In this document: one piece after another, positions 13,673 through 24,511 of the stretch | Numbering within the stretch: position 1 is the first letter of the stretch | Layout: each line of letters starts with the position of its first letter | From: Atrichornis clamosus | Lineage: Eukaryota; Chordata; Aves; Passeriformes; Menuridae | DNA length: 64,000 bases | Reading direction: 5' to 3' | Assembly (NCBI GenBank): GCA_013400975.1 | Contig: WBMZ01009436.1 | Location: 310,001 to 374,000 of the forward strand | Notes under the pieces: generated by a model | What the model saw: the letters and a program-made list of their open reading frames with translations, nothing else | Told to the model about the DNA's origin: nothing | Databases searched by the model: none | Position numbers and translations under genes: made by a program

Positions 13673-13858
13673 CTGACTTCAGAAACATAGCAGCCATCCA
13701 AAACACTCCCTGAAATGTGTAATATTCAGCCAAACCTCCAAACACTATCAGATTGGCAGTGAAGAGAATATTCTTGATAACCAGAGTACCAGCTCCTAAA
13801 CATTCAGCAAACAAGGCAACTCCTCCACAGACAGAGATCACAAATGTAAATGAGCCTC
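13673..13858 (-). CDS. Candidate orphan exon, two hydrophobic segments, identity unknown
   Basis: On the minus strand a segment of exactly 186 bp (62 codons) is bounded by a good acceptor (TTTTACGTGTGTTCTTCAG, cut after 13859) and a donor-like TCAG|GTGTGC (GT at 13672-13671). Both ends fall in phase 1, so the exon could be skipped or inserted without shifting frame. The open frame extends past both sites (76 codons, 13871-13641). The translation looks protein-like: a hydrophobic run starting SFTFVISVCGGVALF, a short polar stretch (IKN), then a second run LFTANLIVFGG ... YYTFQGVFWMAAMFL with aromatic residues. These could be two membrane helices. I do not recognise the family and see no partner exons on this strand in the window. 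It may be one exon of a long gene, a pseudo-exon, or a chance frame. Confidence 0.3.
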
Positions 13859-13900
13859 CTGAAGAACACACGTAAAATGCACTACAATATAATAAAGAAG

Positions 13901-13936
13901 AACCCTATTAACAGAACGCTTACAACCCTATTAACA
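13901..13936. repeat. 13-bp direct repeat beside the Penelope-like fossil
   Basis: AACCCTATTAACA occurs exactly at 13901-13913 and 13924-13936, just upstream of the GIY-YIG relic that begins near 13948. The position suggests a link to the insertion junction, but both copies lie on the same side, so they do not behave as a target-site duplication. Confidence 0.8.
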
Positions 13937-13947
13937 TCACATTTCAA

Positions 13948-14520
13948 ACCAGATTGGAGTCTGTCCAGAATATCCTGAAACTACGGCCTTTGCTAGCTGA
14001 TGATCATTTGAGAGAAATTGTCCTCAAAGTTTCCCTTTGAACTTTCCAAATTGCCCTTGCCTCACCAAATACTTTATTAGAAGCAAAATTTCTCATGGCA
14101 AACATATCCCAAGTAGAGCTGGGCCGTGCCAAAGCAATAGATTTAAAACTTGCTGACACATGTACATACCCCATAAAATAAGAGCCCCATTCCCATCCAA
14201 AAGAAACCATCAAAGCCTTGCATCCTACATGTACTCATTCCAGAACGTGATCTATTCTATCCAAAGCACCAAATGCCCTTGTGGAAAGTATGTGGGGGAA
14301 ACCCATCCACCTCTGTGCACCACAACATTTTCACGCAGACACTCTGTGAAAGACAGAAACAGCCAGTGGGAGAACATTTCTCACAATGCAACCACGCTCT
14401 GCTTGACTTCTTAGTCTTGATCTTCAAAGGCATTCCACAACACACCTTCAAAAGATGAGCTTTGGATGTCAAATTCCTAACCCTACTTCATTCTCAAAAT
14501 CACAGTACAATGCAGATGAT
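13948..14520 (+). mobile_element. Penelope-like retroelement relic: linker plus GIY-YIG endonuclease
   Basis: The three forward frames, read in turn, trace the C-terminal half of a Penelope-like element. Frame 1 (13948-14170) gives a linker with LKLRPLLADDHLREIV, an internal stop, and a decayed F(Q/R)-A-N-LL-AKF motif. Frame 3 (to about 14355) gives a Cys/His knuckle-like PCQSNRFKTC-x-H and then NVIYSIQSTKCPCGKYVGET. I read this as the GIY (here VIY) and YIG (here YVG) strands of a GIY-YIG nuclease, followed by RRHSVKDR. Frame 2 (to about 14520) continues with KQPVGEHFSQCNHALLDF and a tail ending FKR-stop-ALDVKFLTLLH. There are at least two frameshifts and two stops, so the copy is dead. The metal-binding Glu expected after the FKR block seems lost. 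No reverse-transcriptase domain is visible upstream, so the copy is 5'-truncated. Penelope-like elements combine RT with this endonuclease. The Neptune clade seems the likeliest, but I cannot prove the subfamily. Confidence 0.72.
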
Positions 14521-16227
14521 GGTTTTATGTCACAATTTTTTCTACACTACAGCCAAAGCAATTTCCATCTGTCTCTGTGACACAGAAATTATTAACTTAC
14601 CACTTCTGTTAACATATCTTTCATTTTTGTAGGTACCATATGCCCCTGTCTCACCAAATATCAAGCTTATTATCACAGTTCAGTCCAAGCTGCAAAGCAA
14701 GTTTCACCCATCTTTATTATCTGGAATGTTGCTTCTTCAGTTTCAGGCCCAAGAAATGCCTGGTCTTTGCTTCTTATCAGTTGTTCTAACCAGGGATGTC
14801 ATCTCTCCCCACAAATCTCTCCTTGCTTACTTCATTAATGATGGTGTTATTGTAGATGTGGGGCTGGTCCTACTACCTACACAAACAAAAAGCAGACAGA
14901 TAATAGGCTCGAGCCAGTCTGTTTCTCCACAAAATATATGTATCACAGACAGCTCACATTTTCTCAGAGCGGATGGTTTGATCCTTTATATTCTTCATGA
15001 GTTTGTTAGCAAGAATGCCACTTTACCCAGAAATCCTCACCTCCAGTGGGTTAACATGCCCACGAGAGTGGTCAGGAAGGTATCCTTGCTGCTGGACACC
15101 AAAGTCCAGATTTAAATGAGGGAAGAAGCAAGAACAAGCGCAGTGTCAATCCTAACCCTTCAGCAGCAATGCTACACCATGAAGTAACACCGCTTGCTTA
15201 GCACATGTGTTGATCAGTGATGATATAAACTTTCATTTTGTAGCTCTTTCCAACCTCTGTGAGCATCACCTCAAACTTACTGCAGTTTTAATAAGACAAA
15301 AGAGGGGAACATAACTAACCACAGTGACGTTGATCAATTTATCAACACACAGAAAGAGCAACAATCCCTGTGAGCTGCAGTTTGGCTGTACTAATGGGTG
15401 ATTGCCCTCCATAGACTGAAAGAACCAACATGACTAGACATCATGGGAAAAGATGGTTTTAATTTATGCTATTTTGTCATGTAATCAGAGAGCAGTCTGC
15501 ATATGTGGGGGAATTATTATGAAATAATTCTTGGAAGCTTGCTAATCATGTCACTGCTCTTCAGAATTTGGCTTATGCTCTAAACTCTCCTGGAATTTAT
15601 TAGGATGGACACTTTGATGTTTCAGGTTCCTCCACTCCTTGACAGACATAGAAATTGCTACACCAGGGAATTCTAACAAGCTCTCTTTCTTGATAGCTTT
15701 GCTTTAAGAGTGGCTGGATGATTCAAGAAAAAGGATAAGCCTCCCAGTACAACACTGACTGCAGAAAAGAAAATTTTTTGCCAGACCATCATACATGGTA
15801 TGTATGCTGCAGCACTGGGCTGTGAGTAATTTAAAATTTTTCTAAAGCATACAAAATGTAAAGCCTAGAGTTTTAGGCTGTAAAAGCTGTCTGCTTTTCT
15901 TCTGTGTGGGCCATCGGGGACCCTGGGAGGTTTCTCAATATGAAAGGTCAGCTTCAACTCCATGTGAATGTCAGTGTCCTCACCAGCACACCTGACTCAT
16001 TGGCTATTTCGGACACTTCATAGGCCCACATCATGGGTGGCTGCATAAGAGAGTGTCCCATTCCAAAAACTGAATCTTGACAAGTTTGCGAAGTCCATGA
16101 TCTCTTGTACATCCTCAAAAAGGTTCCTTAGAGTATCCAGAAATAGTTTTGAATCTACATATTTATAGAGTTGGCAGGCACAAAGCTTTCCTCTCTGCTG
16201 TGGAATCATACATCTCCATTCTACATG
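14521..16227. other. Non-coding stretch after the Penelope-like relic
   Basis: The first few hundred bases may be 3' untranslated sequence of the retroelement relic, but I see no tail motif like the one at 22.4 and 34.0 kb. The 129-codon open frame at 14726-15115 on + is one of the longer ones in the window. It has no recognisable domain and its codon pattern looks unremarkable, so I treat it as a chance frame. Confidence 0.5.
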
Positions 16228-16312
16228 GATAAGGTATGTTTATTCCCATTTTAGAGTTGGGTGAAATGAGAAAGAAGAGATTATTTGCCCCAGGGAACCC
16301 AAAATTTCCAGC
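16228..16312 (-). repeat. MIR/L2-type fragment, antisense
   Basis: On the plus strand the order is AAGGTATGTTTATTCCCATT, then TTAGAGTTGGGTGAAATGAG, then GATTATTTGCCCCAGGGAACCC. This matches the antisense of the shared MIR/L2 core: a TTATCCCCATTTTACAGATG-type block, a GAAACTGAGG-type block and a TTGCCCAAGGTCAC-type block. About 85 bp of the ancient repeat remain. It overlaps hypothetical open frames on both strands, which are therefore not genes. Confidence 0.6.
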
Positions 16313-19300
16313 TAAATATAATTTGTCCCCTTTAGTTGCAGAACTTAGCTTTTTTTTTCTTTCCCCCTCCAGGCTTGGCAATACGTCAGAAAGACTCCTA
16401 CATTCAGCAGAGCAGAGAGAACAACCCTACTCTTCATCCATTGCCTGCAATAAAGATAACCACTCAAGCAGAGCTGTCTGCAGAGAGGGATTTTATAGAG
16501 TCTCTGCTTCCGGCAGGTGCAGCCCAGGCTGCTAGGAAGGGTAGGAAGGGTTAAAACTGCACTTGGTTCTGGAAGATGTACAGGAATTGGAGAAGACAGA
16601 GGAATTTGCTGAATCCTGGAGTGTGTGAATGTAATAACTTAAATTATCCCATTCTACCTAGAAAGGACAGGGCCTGAACTATGCACATGATAGAAAAGGG
16701 AAGAGATGACTTAAACCCAGGCTTAAGTGGACAAAGGTGCACTGGAGAATTGCAGCTGATCTGGGGAAGTGAACTAAGCTTTCTCTAAGCCCAAATTCAC
16801 TCTTGACAAAGAAATATCTGAAAAATCTTTCACATGGAAACATTTTCTTCCTCTGCTGTGAGGGGAAAGTGAAGAGGAAAGTGAAGCAGGAAGGAGAATG
16901 TTTTTCACCCTGTCCCTTTCTTTTTCTCTGCAGGTTTGTGTGACTTCAGTTTCACCTGGCCTAGAGGCAGAGACTCTGCAGAAATAAAGATAGCTTTTTT
17001 CTGCTTCGTGCACACTGCAGTGAGTGACATAATGTTGTAGGGAGAAGTCCCACGAGGTTATTACAAGAGCCCATGAGGCAACAAGATTTTTGGTGTTATT
17101 AGTTACTGTCTAGTAATTTTCTCCTGGGAACTGCAAAAAAAGCAACAGCAACAGGTCCTCACTTGTGAGTCAAGAAAACACAAAGAAATAGATCAAGTGA
17201 ATTAGTTTTGGGGTTTTGTTAATTATCTCCAAAGCTTTTAGCTTAAACTCATGCTCAGCTAATCCATGTCAGCTGCATCTTCCCTTGTCAGCTGCATCTT
17301 CCCTTGCCAGTACAGAGGTGAGTGTGAGGAATTTCTGTTACTATTTAGCTATTACCTTTTATGGGTCTCTGTCTCCCACTGACTTTCTGGCTGCAAGAGG
17401 AAAACCTCGGACAATACTTTTCTGAAAGCTTTAAAACTTAGGCAGAGGGAAAGAACAGAGTCTGACAAAAGAAGACATCTGTGGTCTGTGCTTGGACCTG
17501 GGCTGCTACTTTTAGGGCTGCAACCACATACACAGAGTAATTGTCTCTCTTTAAAGCAGTGTCTGCTTATCTCACTGGAATTTGGGAATTTACTGATCCC
17601 CCTTTTTTTTTTAATGTGGGTTTTTTTCAGTAATTTTCAGTCCTCACTTGCACTTTTATTATAAGGCTTACGTGCAGACAACAACAATTAAAAAATCTCA
17701 TTTTTCCATGTAGTGTTCAAAGCCAAAGGTAGAAACAGGCCTGGCTCTTGTGGAGACTGTCTAAGCAGATAAAGAAAAGCCATGAGTGGGGGAAAAAGAG
17801 ATTTCCACTTCACATTAAACAGTGATCCTCCAGAGACAGGAAGGGAGTGAGGTAGTTGATGGTCAACTAACAGACAAGACAAGGATTGCAGGGATAAGAC
17901 AGGATCTGGGAGGGCAGAGCTGAAGGGAACATGCTGTGAGGGAACTGACTAAAGTAGGAAATCGAATTACCCAGCACTGGGCAGGGACAATCCAAAATCA
18001 ATTTCCCAAGGTGCCTGAAACACCTAGCTATGGCTGGAGCATGTGTTGGCTCAGTGTACTGCCTCCTGCACATGAGGTAGTCCTTATGCCAGTCTCTGCT
18101 CCTCCAGGAAACCAGTTCATCCTCGTAGATTCCCGTCGTGTTTGTGAAGTTACTACCAAAATGTTACTGCTGTGCTGTGAATGCTTCTTTGTTGGTGTTT
18201 ATTAAGCTTGGCCAAGAAGCATCCTTCAGTCTGGGAACAACGAGGAGGATTCAAATTTAATTATGGCAATGAACAAGCTAAGGAGGTGATTACAACCAGA
18301 AGAGCCTGACCTTTTACTTACTTGAAGAAGAAAGGTTTGGAGCAATGAAAAGAGTGAAAGAGGTGTCAGGTTATAGGTGATGTGCACATGGCAGGAAGGG
18401 AAGAAGGAACTTCACAGAGAGACATGTCAGAAGGAAGAAGTGGTAGACAGCATTATTTTGTCATGGAGAACCTGGACTAGCTGTGAGATGAGCCAAGTCC
18501 AGAAAAGAAACCACAGGAGACCAACAACAGATAAAAACACGGAGGAAGACCTTGAATAGGGTCAGGAACTTCCAGGAGAAACTCTTGTCAGAAAGTTCAT
18601 TCTAATAGAAATGTTAAACATTTGATGGTCCTTGGAAATAAAGAGCAATGCTCAGTTCTGAAACTGTGTTCAACAGATTTCCATGAGTCTGTTCTTACAA
18701 TTACCAACAGAAAGGCAAAGGACAAACTTATAACTTCAGTAGCAAGGTGGGATTCTGCACAAAAACATATTTCAATAACAGAGGAAAATCGAAGGCTTCT
18801 AATGGGACAGAGAGATGTGGGAAATGAACCTCAAGGTTGAAAAAAAAAAAAAGAGGAAAGATAAATCAAGTTGCAGATCATCAGCCCCTGTTAAGGGCCC
18901 TAAAACACTGTAGTTGCTGGACGCTGCTCAGACTCTGGAGGTATAAAGGTATTTCTGTACCACACCAGCAGGACAGCAATGACCCTGAAGGAAACTCCTG
19001 GAAAACATCTTGATTCTTTCACTCTCTTCTGCCTGGTTGCAATGTAGACCTCTGAAAAGTCTCATAGCCCTCATTGGCAATGTTGACTCCAGGAGAAATA
19101 TCCACATACCAGATCTGGGACTTTTCAGAGCCATTTTTACAGTTTGAGCTATTTCAGTGTTTTAGGATGAGTTGTCTGAGGCATGAAGATTGTATCCAGC
19201 ACAATGATTCACGGGGGTTGCAACCAACACATCCTCCATGTGGGCCAGAAAAAGCCATGTGTTTTCTTCATTGACAACAGCTTGTCAGCACAACTGACAC

Positions 19301-20384
19301 CTCGGTTACCAATCCCAGCACTGAGGCACTAAGAGGAATAGGCCAGAGACTGAAACTGCAGATGCCTGTCTGCATGGGTTTGGAATGTGATGTGTGTCCT
19401 TGGGGAACAGGTCCAGACCATACTTCTCCAAGGAAGACGCAACACAGTTGTTGTTTTCCCTATTACCACCATCCTGCCCAACACTTACACACCTCCCAAA
19501 AGGCAAGAGTGTCTTAGGAGGTCCAGGATGGAGGATGGTGAAAGAATAAAGGTGACTTTCACTGCAGTTTCTGTGCTAAGAAGTAAGAGCAAGCCCTTTG
19601 TTCAGTACAGCATTCATTGATCTGATGCCATGGCTGCACACATCTAGAAAAGACTGCAGCACTCCTGACTTTGTATTTTGATTCAATGTGCTTACAGAAG
19701 GAACTTCTGGCTATTTCTATTTTTCCTGGAGGCTCCAAGCAGTGAGGAAATTCAAATGTGTGGAAGCACACCCAAGAACTGACGATCTCTTGAAGCAGAG
19801 ATTGGCTAGAAAACTGGAGGCTTAGTTTGGCCAAACCTCATCTCCCAGACTTTGTTTTTGCCAAACCAAACTCCACACCAGAAATGGGTTTGGAGTCAGC
19901 TTCCATTTTCTTGAAGCCACCAAAATTCTGAGGTTATTCAAAGGTCTCTCCATCACCTACCTGCAATCTAAATCTTTTTTCTAGAACATGTTTTCTGCAA
20001 ATTGACTTGATATGCAAACAAAGGGTGAGAGGCCAAGGTTGTCTGAAAGTTTTTCAGTGTTCCCCAGTTCTGGATGTGCCCCGGATACTTCAGGAATAGC
20101 CTTTCAAGTGGTGGTTTGGCCCCTGCAGGAACACACGGTTCTGGGAGGAAGAGAGTCTCATGTTCATAGAAAATAAGATTAAGAAACAAAAATATTGAAC
20201 AAATGGCTTTGAATCTGGAAAAATATGCTCAAGTTGGAGTGAAAATTCCAGTTGGTTTTAAATGAGCTAATTTGTTCTTTCCTGTACATCAAATGTGGGA
20301 AGAAAAGAGGAAAAAGAATTAAAGCAAAACAAAAAACTTTACTTTTTAATCTGATAGTTGTTCCTTCTGGAAAAACTATGTTTC
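16313..20384. other. Non-coding stretch with a 19-bp tandem duplication
   Basis: No gene is recognised. The stretch holds an exact 19-bp tandem duplication (17267-17304), T-runs at about 17603-17612, and an A-run of about 13 (18840-18852). That A-run directly follows the stop codon of a 72-codon open frame (18622-18840), which is commented on in the findings. Other open frames are short and overlap one another. Confidence 0.55.
17267..17304. repeat. Exact 19-bp tandem duplication
   Basis: TGTCAGCTGCATCTTCCCT is repeated head-to-tail without a mismatch (17267-17285 and 17286-17304). Perfect identity suggests a recent slippage duplication. The unit contains CAGCTG, an E-box, so the duplication doubles this potential bHLH site. 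Confidence 0.9.
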
Positions 20385-20540
20385 AGTGCTTAAAGTGTTA
20401 GACTGGGACATAAGAGGGCTGGGTTTAGTTTGCTGATGTGCCAAAAAATCCCTGCATGACCTCAGGCAAGTCACTTAGCCTTTCCCAGTACCCTTTGCAA
20501 ATACTGGGCCTAAGACATCTCCCTTCTCCTGTTCATATGA
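20385..20540 (+). repeat. MIR-like tRNA-derived SINE
   Basis: This is the best preserved SINE in the window. The head resembles a tRNA-derived region (AGTGCTTAAAGTGTTAGACT, then GGGCTGGGTTTAG near the expected B box). The core follows with ATGACCTCAGGCAAGTCACT (20456-20475) and a TAGCCTTTCCCAGTACCC block. These are the canonical MIR-core landmarks (TGACCTTGGGCAAGTCACTT and CCTCTCTGTGCCTCAG). Similarity fades after about 20540, although traces of the SINE tail may extend to about 20610. Divergence indicates an ancient amniote insertion. Confidence 0.75.
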
Positions 20541-21017
20541 TCTCACTGCAAGGTCACTGTGGAAGGGCCTGACTCTTTCCATGTGTTTGCACAGCAATAA
20601 GCATAAAATGTTGCTGTTCTTTTGGTTGGAGCTCAGGAGTGAGTCTGTGATCCAAGTGATGTTAACATCCATTATAAATTCTGCAAAGTCCAATTCTGGA
20701 CTAGTTTTCAGCCCAGGCCAATCTTAAGGCAAGAGGGGATTATATCTTGTAAAGAAGTCTGTAGATGTCACTCTCCCCAAAGAGGCTTTCCCTCTCTCCA
20801 CCTTGATCCGTGTTGTTGGTTTAGGCTATTGTCAGAATACACTAGCTCACACTTGTGGGATGTTTAGTTTAAGAAAACCCACAGGTGGCCCCAGGTTATT
20901 TTGCACTCAGAATATTTTGCACAAAATCCCAGGGATATGAAAGGGACTGTCTACCAAGCACCACTGCGATTTCACACGAGGTGCAGGTCAAGCCATTACC
21001 CAGAATCCAAGATTTAC

Positions 21018-21057
21018 AAAAAGTTTTTTTTGTTGGTTTGTTGGGTGTTTTTTTGGT
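21018..21057. repeat. T/G-rich low-complexity tract
   Basis: The plus strand runs AAAAAGTTTTTTTTGTTGG and then TTTGTTGGGTGTTTTTTTGG, almost free of C and A after the first bases. It has the same composition as the tracts at 24.5 and 58.3 kb. Confidence 0.75.
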
Positions 21058-21201
21058 AAAACACTTGAATGTGAACCAGGAAGACCACCCACAGGCGGCA
21101 GTTCCTCACCGCCCATGATCTGACATGCCACTTAACCCTTGTGGTTTGCAACCAGTGCTCACCACATTGCTCATTGAGAGCACAGAGTCTCTGCTCATAC
21201 T

Positions 21202-21230
21202 GGGGGAAAAAAATCCCCAGGGAATTCCCC
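21202..21230. promoter_or_regulatory. Paired kappaB-like palindromes
   Basis: GGGAATTCCC at 21220-21229 is a perfect 10-bp palindrome that fits the NF-kappaB consensus GGGRNNYYCC. Immediately upstream, GGGGA (about 21202-21206) and TCCCC (21214-21218) form a second, spaced inverted pair around an A-run. Sequence match is strong, but a 10-bp site in 64 kb has modest significance and occupancy is unknown. Confidence 0.35.
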
Positions 21231-22359
21231 AGATCATGAGATCTTGCCCATCAAAATTCAAGTGACGGACTGGAGTATTAGGTTTTAGGAATGGGCAGAC
21301 TTCAAGTGGGAAAGAGAAGGTCCATTCCTTTTCCTTGACCCAGAAGCCCTGTGTTTTTCAGGGCTGCCTTCCAAACCCAGCACAGCCTGAAGCAAGAAGC
21401 AGAAAGGACCACGGGAGAAAGCCAGCCAAGCTTCCCAGGCACTGGTGGTTTTGACAATTCAGGACTAAAGAACTGAAGACGAGACAGAGTTGCTTCAGTC
21501 ATCACAGTTATTCCTTAACACAGACAACCCAGGGAGGAACTTTATCCTAGGAGTATTCTCTGTGGATAGACATTTTGCAGCACCCTTTAAAACTCTCCAA
21601 GAACTCTGATTAAGGGTCAAAAGGCACAGAGTGTACCAGCAGAGAGAGGGAACGATGGGGAAGATCACCAATCATTCCTGCAATTGCAAAGAACTTTACA
21701 AATAACTGTTGTAAAAGCAGGTGAGTCTGAAAGTGATTCTCTGAGCTGTGCTGATATTTGCTCACTGTTGATGCTGACATCATTGGGATCCTCTTTTCCA
21801 AAGTCCATATTGATGTCTCTTCAGGAAGTTGGAGTAACCATGAAGAGACTTCCTGGAATCTTCTGCATGAAAGGTGTCTGAGGACTGCTGGTCCAGAAGT
21901 TGCTGTTGTTTCTGAAGCTGGTGCACACTCCAAGGAGAAACCCGTAATGGTTTGGACTTGGTCACCAGCAGTGTTCACAACTAGAATTTACACAGTCCTT
22001 GGAGGCAAGAGCCTCGTGACTATGAACCTAGAGGGACATTTCATTGATGTTGTTGGTGACAGCCATGCTGGATCTATCATATGTGTAAGCGAATATTAAC
22101 CCAATAAAACACAATTAATAAAATTAAAATTGAATACTTAACACAATTAAATAGGATTCATCCTGCTTTGTTCAGATCATGGAGAAGCATAAACACATGC
22201 CACAGTTCCTTGAGAGAAGTTAGCTGGTCAATATCTGCCACACAACACTGGCTCTCATGCCCTGGAGATGTTTGAATGTCCCATGCACAGCTAGTAGGGA
22301 ATAAAAAATAACTTATCCTTCTTCTCCTTCAGCCTTTCCTTCTTTGGGTGTCTACCCAG

Positions 22360-22475
22360 TGCAGCAAGACTTGTAAAGAGAGGCAATGTCTTTATTGAAA
22401 CTAACGGACATAGCTGGGAAAAAAACCCACTATTCTTTTAGGCTGGCCAGCCCTTTGTCAGTCTCCAGCAAGGAG
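22360..22475 (-). mobile_element. Penelope-like 3' tail relic, copy 1
   Basis: On the minus strand this reads GACTGACAAAGGGCTGGCC, a perfect palindrome GGCTGGCCAGCC (22441-22452), a spacer, CCCAGCTATGTCCGTTAGTT, CAATAAAGACATTGCCTCTC and TTTACAAGTCTTGC. It aligns block by block with the sequence at 33895-34030, so the two are paralogous repeat copies. From memory it belongs to a widespread turtle/crocodile/bird repeat ending in an ACCTGAAGAAG ... GTTGGTCTAATAAAAGATAT tail, which I associate with the 3' end of Penelope-like elements. The paralogy is seen directly; the family name is inference. No coding part is attached at this copy. Confidence 0.6.
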
Positions 22476-24511
22476 AACCAGCTTGAGCCTCTTGAAGATG
22501 CAAAGCAGTGAAACAATGATGAGTGCACTGAGCTCTGTGGAGATGCAAGGATCACATGCTGATGTCAGCCAGGGGTGTTTGGGACTTGAATATGACCCTC
22601 TTTACCTCCCTGCTTGGTTTTACACGGGGTGGCTAAATTAGCAATGGCTCAGGGCTGCTACCATGAGATAATTTAGCAGTTAATCTTTTATTTGGAAAGC
22701 TGTTCCTTCCCAGAGAAGTAAACACCCACCTTATCAGGCATGCCACGGCAAAGGATGTTGTCCAGCTCCCCACCTGCTGTCCTTCCTCTCATCAGTGGCT
22801 TCCCTCCCTTTGCAGCCATTCCCACCCTCCATCTGTCAGAACACGCTGCACACCCACAGCCCCGCCAGCGATGCTCATGGACACGGCGCGGTCACACCAG
22901 CCCAGCCTGTATCAGGAAACAGCCCGTTCCATGCAGGGATGGGAACATGCCTGGCACACAGGCAGTGTGGCTGACCCTCTCCTCTGAGGCTGTGAAGTGC
23001 CTGGCCACCCCCAGAGCCCCTTGGAGCTCTGAAAGGCCATTAGTGAAACCACAGGAGATTCGTATGGATCGCACGAGGAAATAGAGAGCCTCAAGGCCAG
23101 GGATAGCCTCTCATTGTCACAAGCAGAGAATGTTTTGAATGTCTCTTTACATTGCACCTCCACTGTCCAGCCCTTTTTCACCATCTTCCGTTAAATCCTA
23201 AAGGAGCCTGCTGAGAGGAATGCACCTGACTTAATTATAATTCCTCTTCCCTGCTAGCAAAATTCTAGGGCCTGTTGTTGTTTTTAATACAGTGGTTTCA
23301 TTAGAGAGGGCCCAGATGCACTGGTTGGGTAAAGCCACGTAAGTCCCATTGAAATGGCTTCCTGTTTAGCTCCAGAGAATGCACAGAACATGCTGTGATG
23401 CTGGGCTTCCTTCCCTGCTGACTGCTGCAGACTATACAGCAGGGAGAGGAAAACCTTCTTTCTGACACTGATGTCCAGTAATGCATGTTTTCTGAGGATC
23501 TGCCCCAAAAATTGCAGAACAAAAAGTCCCAGCAGTGACTGAACTGAAAAATACAAGAGGTATCCCTCATGCTCAGCAAAGGGAGTGAGTGTTATTAGAC
23601 TTAATATCAGTCATATAATCCTGTGTATAATCTCAAAGCACCATGCACGTTAGATCCTGGGCTTGTCTCACAGAGAGTCTGCCACAACGTTAAGTGTAGT
23701 GCTCTTTTCCTATTTGTTTACAGTCAGTGCTCCAGCCATAAAGGAATTCCTCTCTCAGACTGCTTGACAGAGTCCCATCCCTCTGACAAGGCATATGGAG
23801 ACAATTGAGTTTCTTCCTCCAAAATCTGTCAAAGCCACTCCAAACTTTTACAGTTAGAATTTAACATTACTTTCCTGATACTTGCATCCAATTATTTGCA
23901 TTTTTTTTTAAGGCAGAAGCTGAGGCAGGGAATCTCTCTGACGGCTCACAGACTCCCTGCCACCATGCAGTCTCAAGATCTTTGGGAGCTGTAAAGAGGA
24001 TTTTTTTCTAGTCTCCTTTCTCCATATAAGCCTCCTATCCTTATGCATCATTGTAGATTTGTGCTCCCCCTCCTGATTTTCTCTCTGTTTGCTGAAGTCC
24101 TTCTCAGATCATTGTATGTTCTCTGCCAGGCAACACACAAACCCCTCCTTCATCCTTGATTCACCCCAACACAGAAGGAGCATCTGAGCAGTGGAAAATA
24201 GTCCCTGACTCGTTGAAAACCTTCATGGGACTCCAAGGTGCATCTGATGCTTCTGTCGTTGCTGTCCCATGTGACAGAGAGAGAAGCATAGAACGTGACC
24301 TACAGCAAGTGACTGGCTTAGAGCTGCTGTCCGTGGAGCAGCAAGGACTGAGGAACACTGATCTCAGTAGGACAGTAGTCAGCTTCTGGTAGCAACACAC
24401 AGAAGGCCAGGAGTAACATAAAGTTTCAGCTCCTTTCCCCAACATATTCCCACGTGGACTTACCTGGGTAATGTATCCCATTGTAACACGTTCCTGCTTC
24501 CTAAAAATATT

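Larger units (their letters stand above)
20541..22359. other. Non-coding stretch
   Basis: The stretch contains a T/G-rich tract (about 21018-21057) and a kappaB-like palindrome (21202-21230), both listed separately. Overlapping 113- and 122-codon open frames on opposite strands at 21610-22099 have no recognisable family. Opposing frames of similar length over the same DNA are typical of chance. Confidence 0.5.

Noticed and set aside
14726..15115. 129-codon open frame just downstream of the Penelope-like relic
   Set aside because: It does not resemble any retroelement domain and lies beyond the expected end of the element.
21610..22099. Opposing 122- and 113-codon open frames
   Set aside because: Two long frames on opposite strands over the same DNA with no family match. 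At most one could be real and neither is supported.
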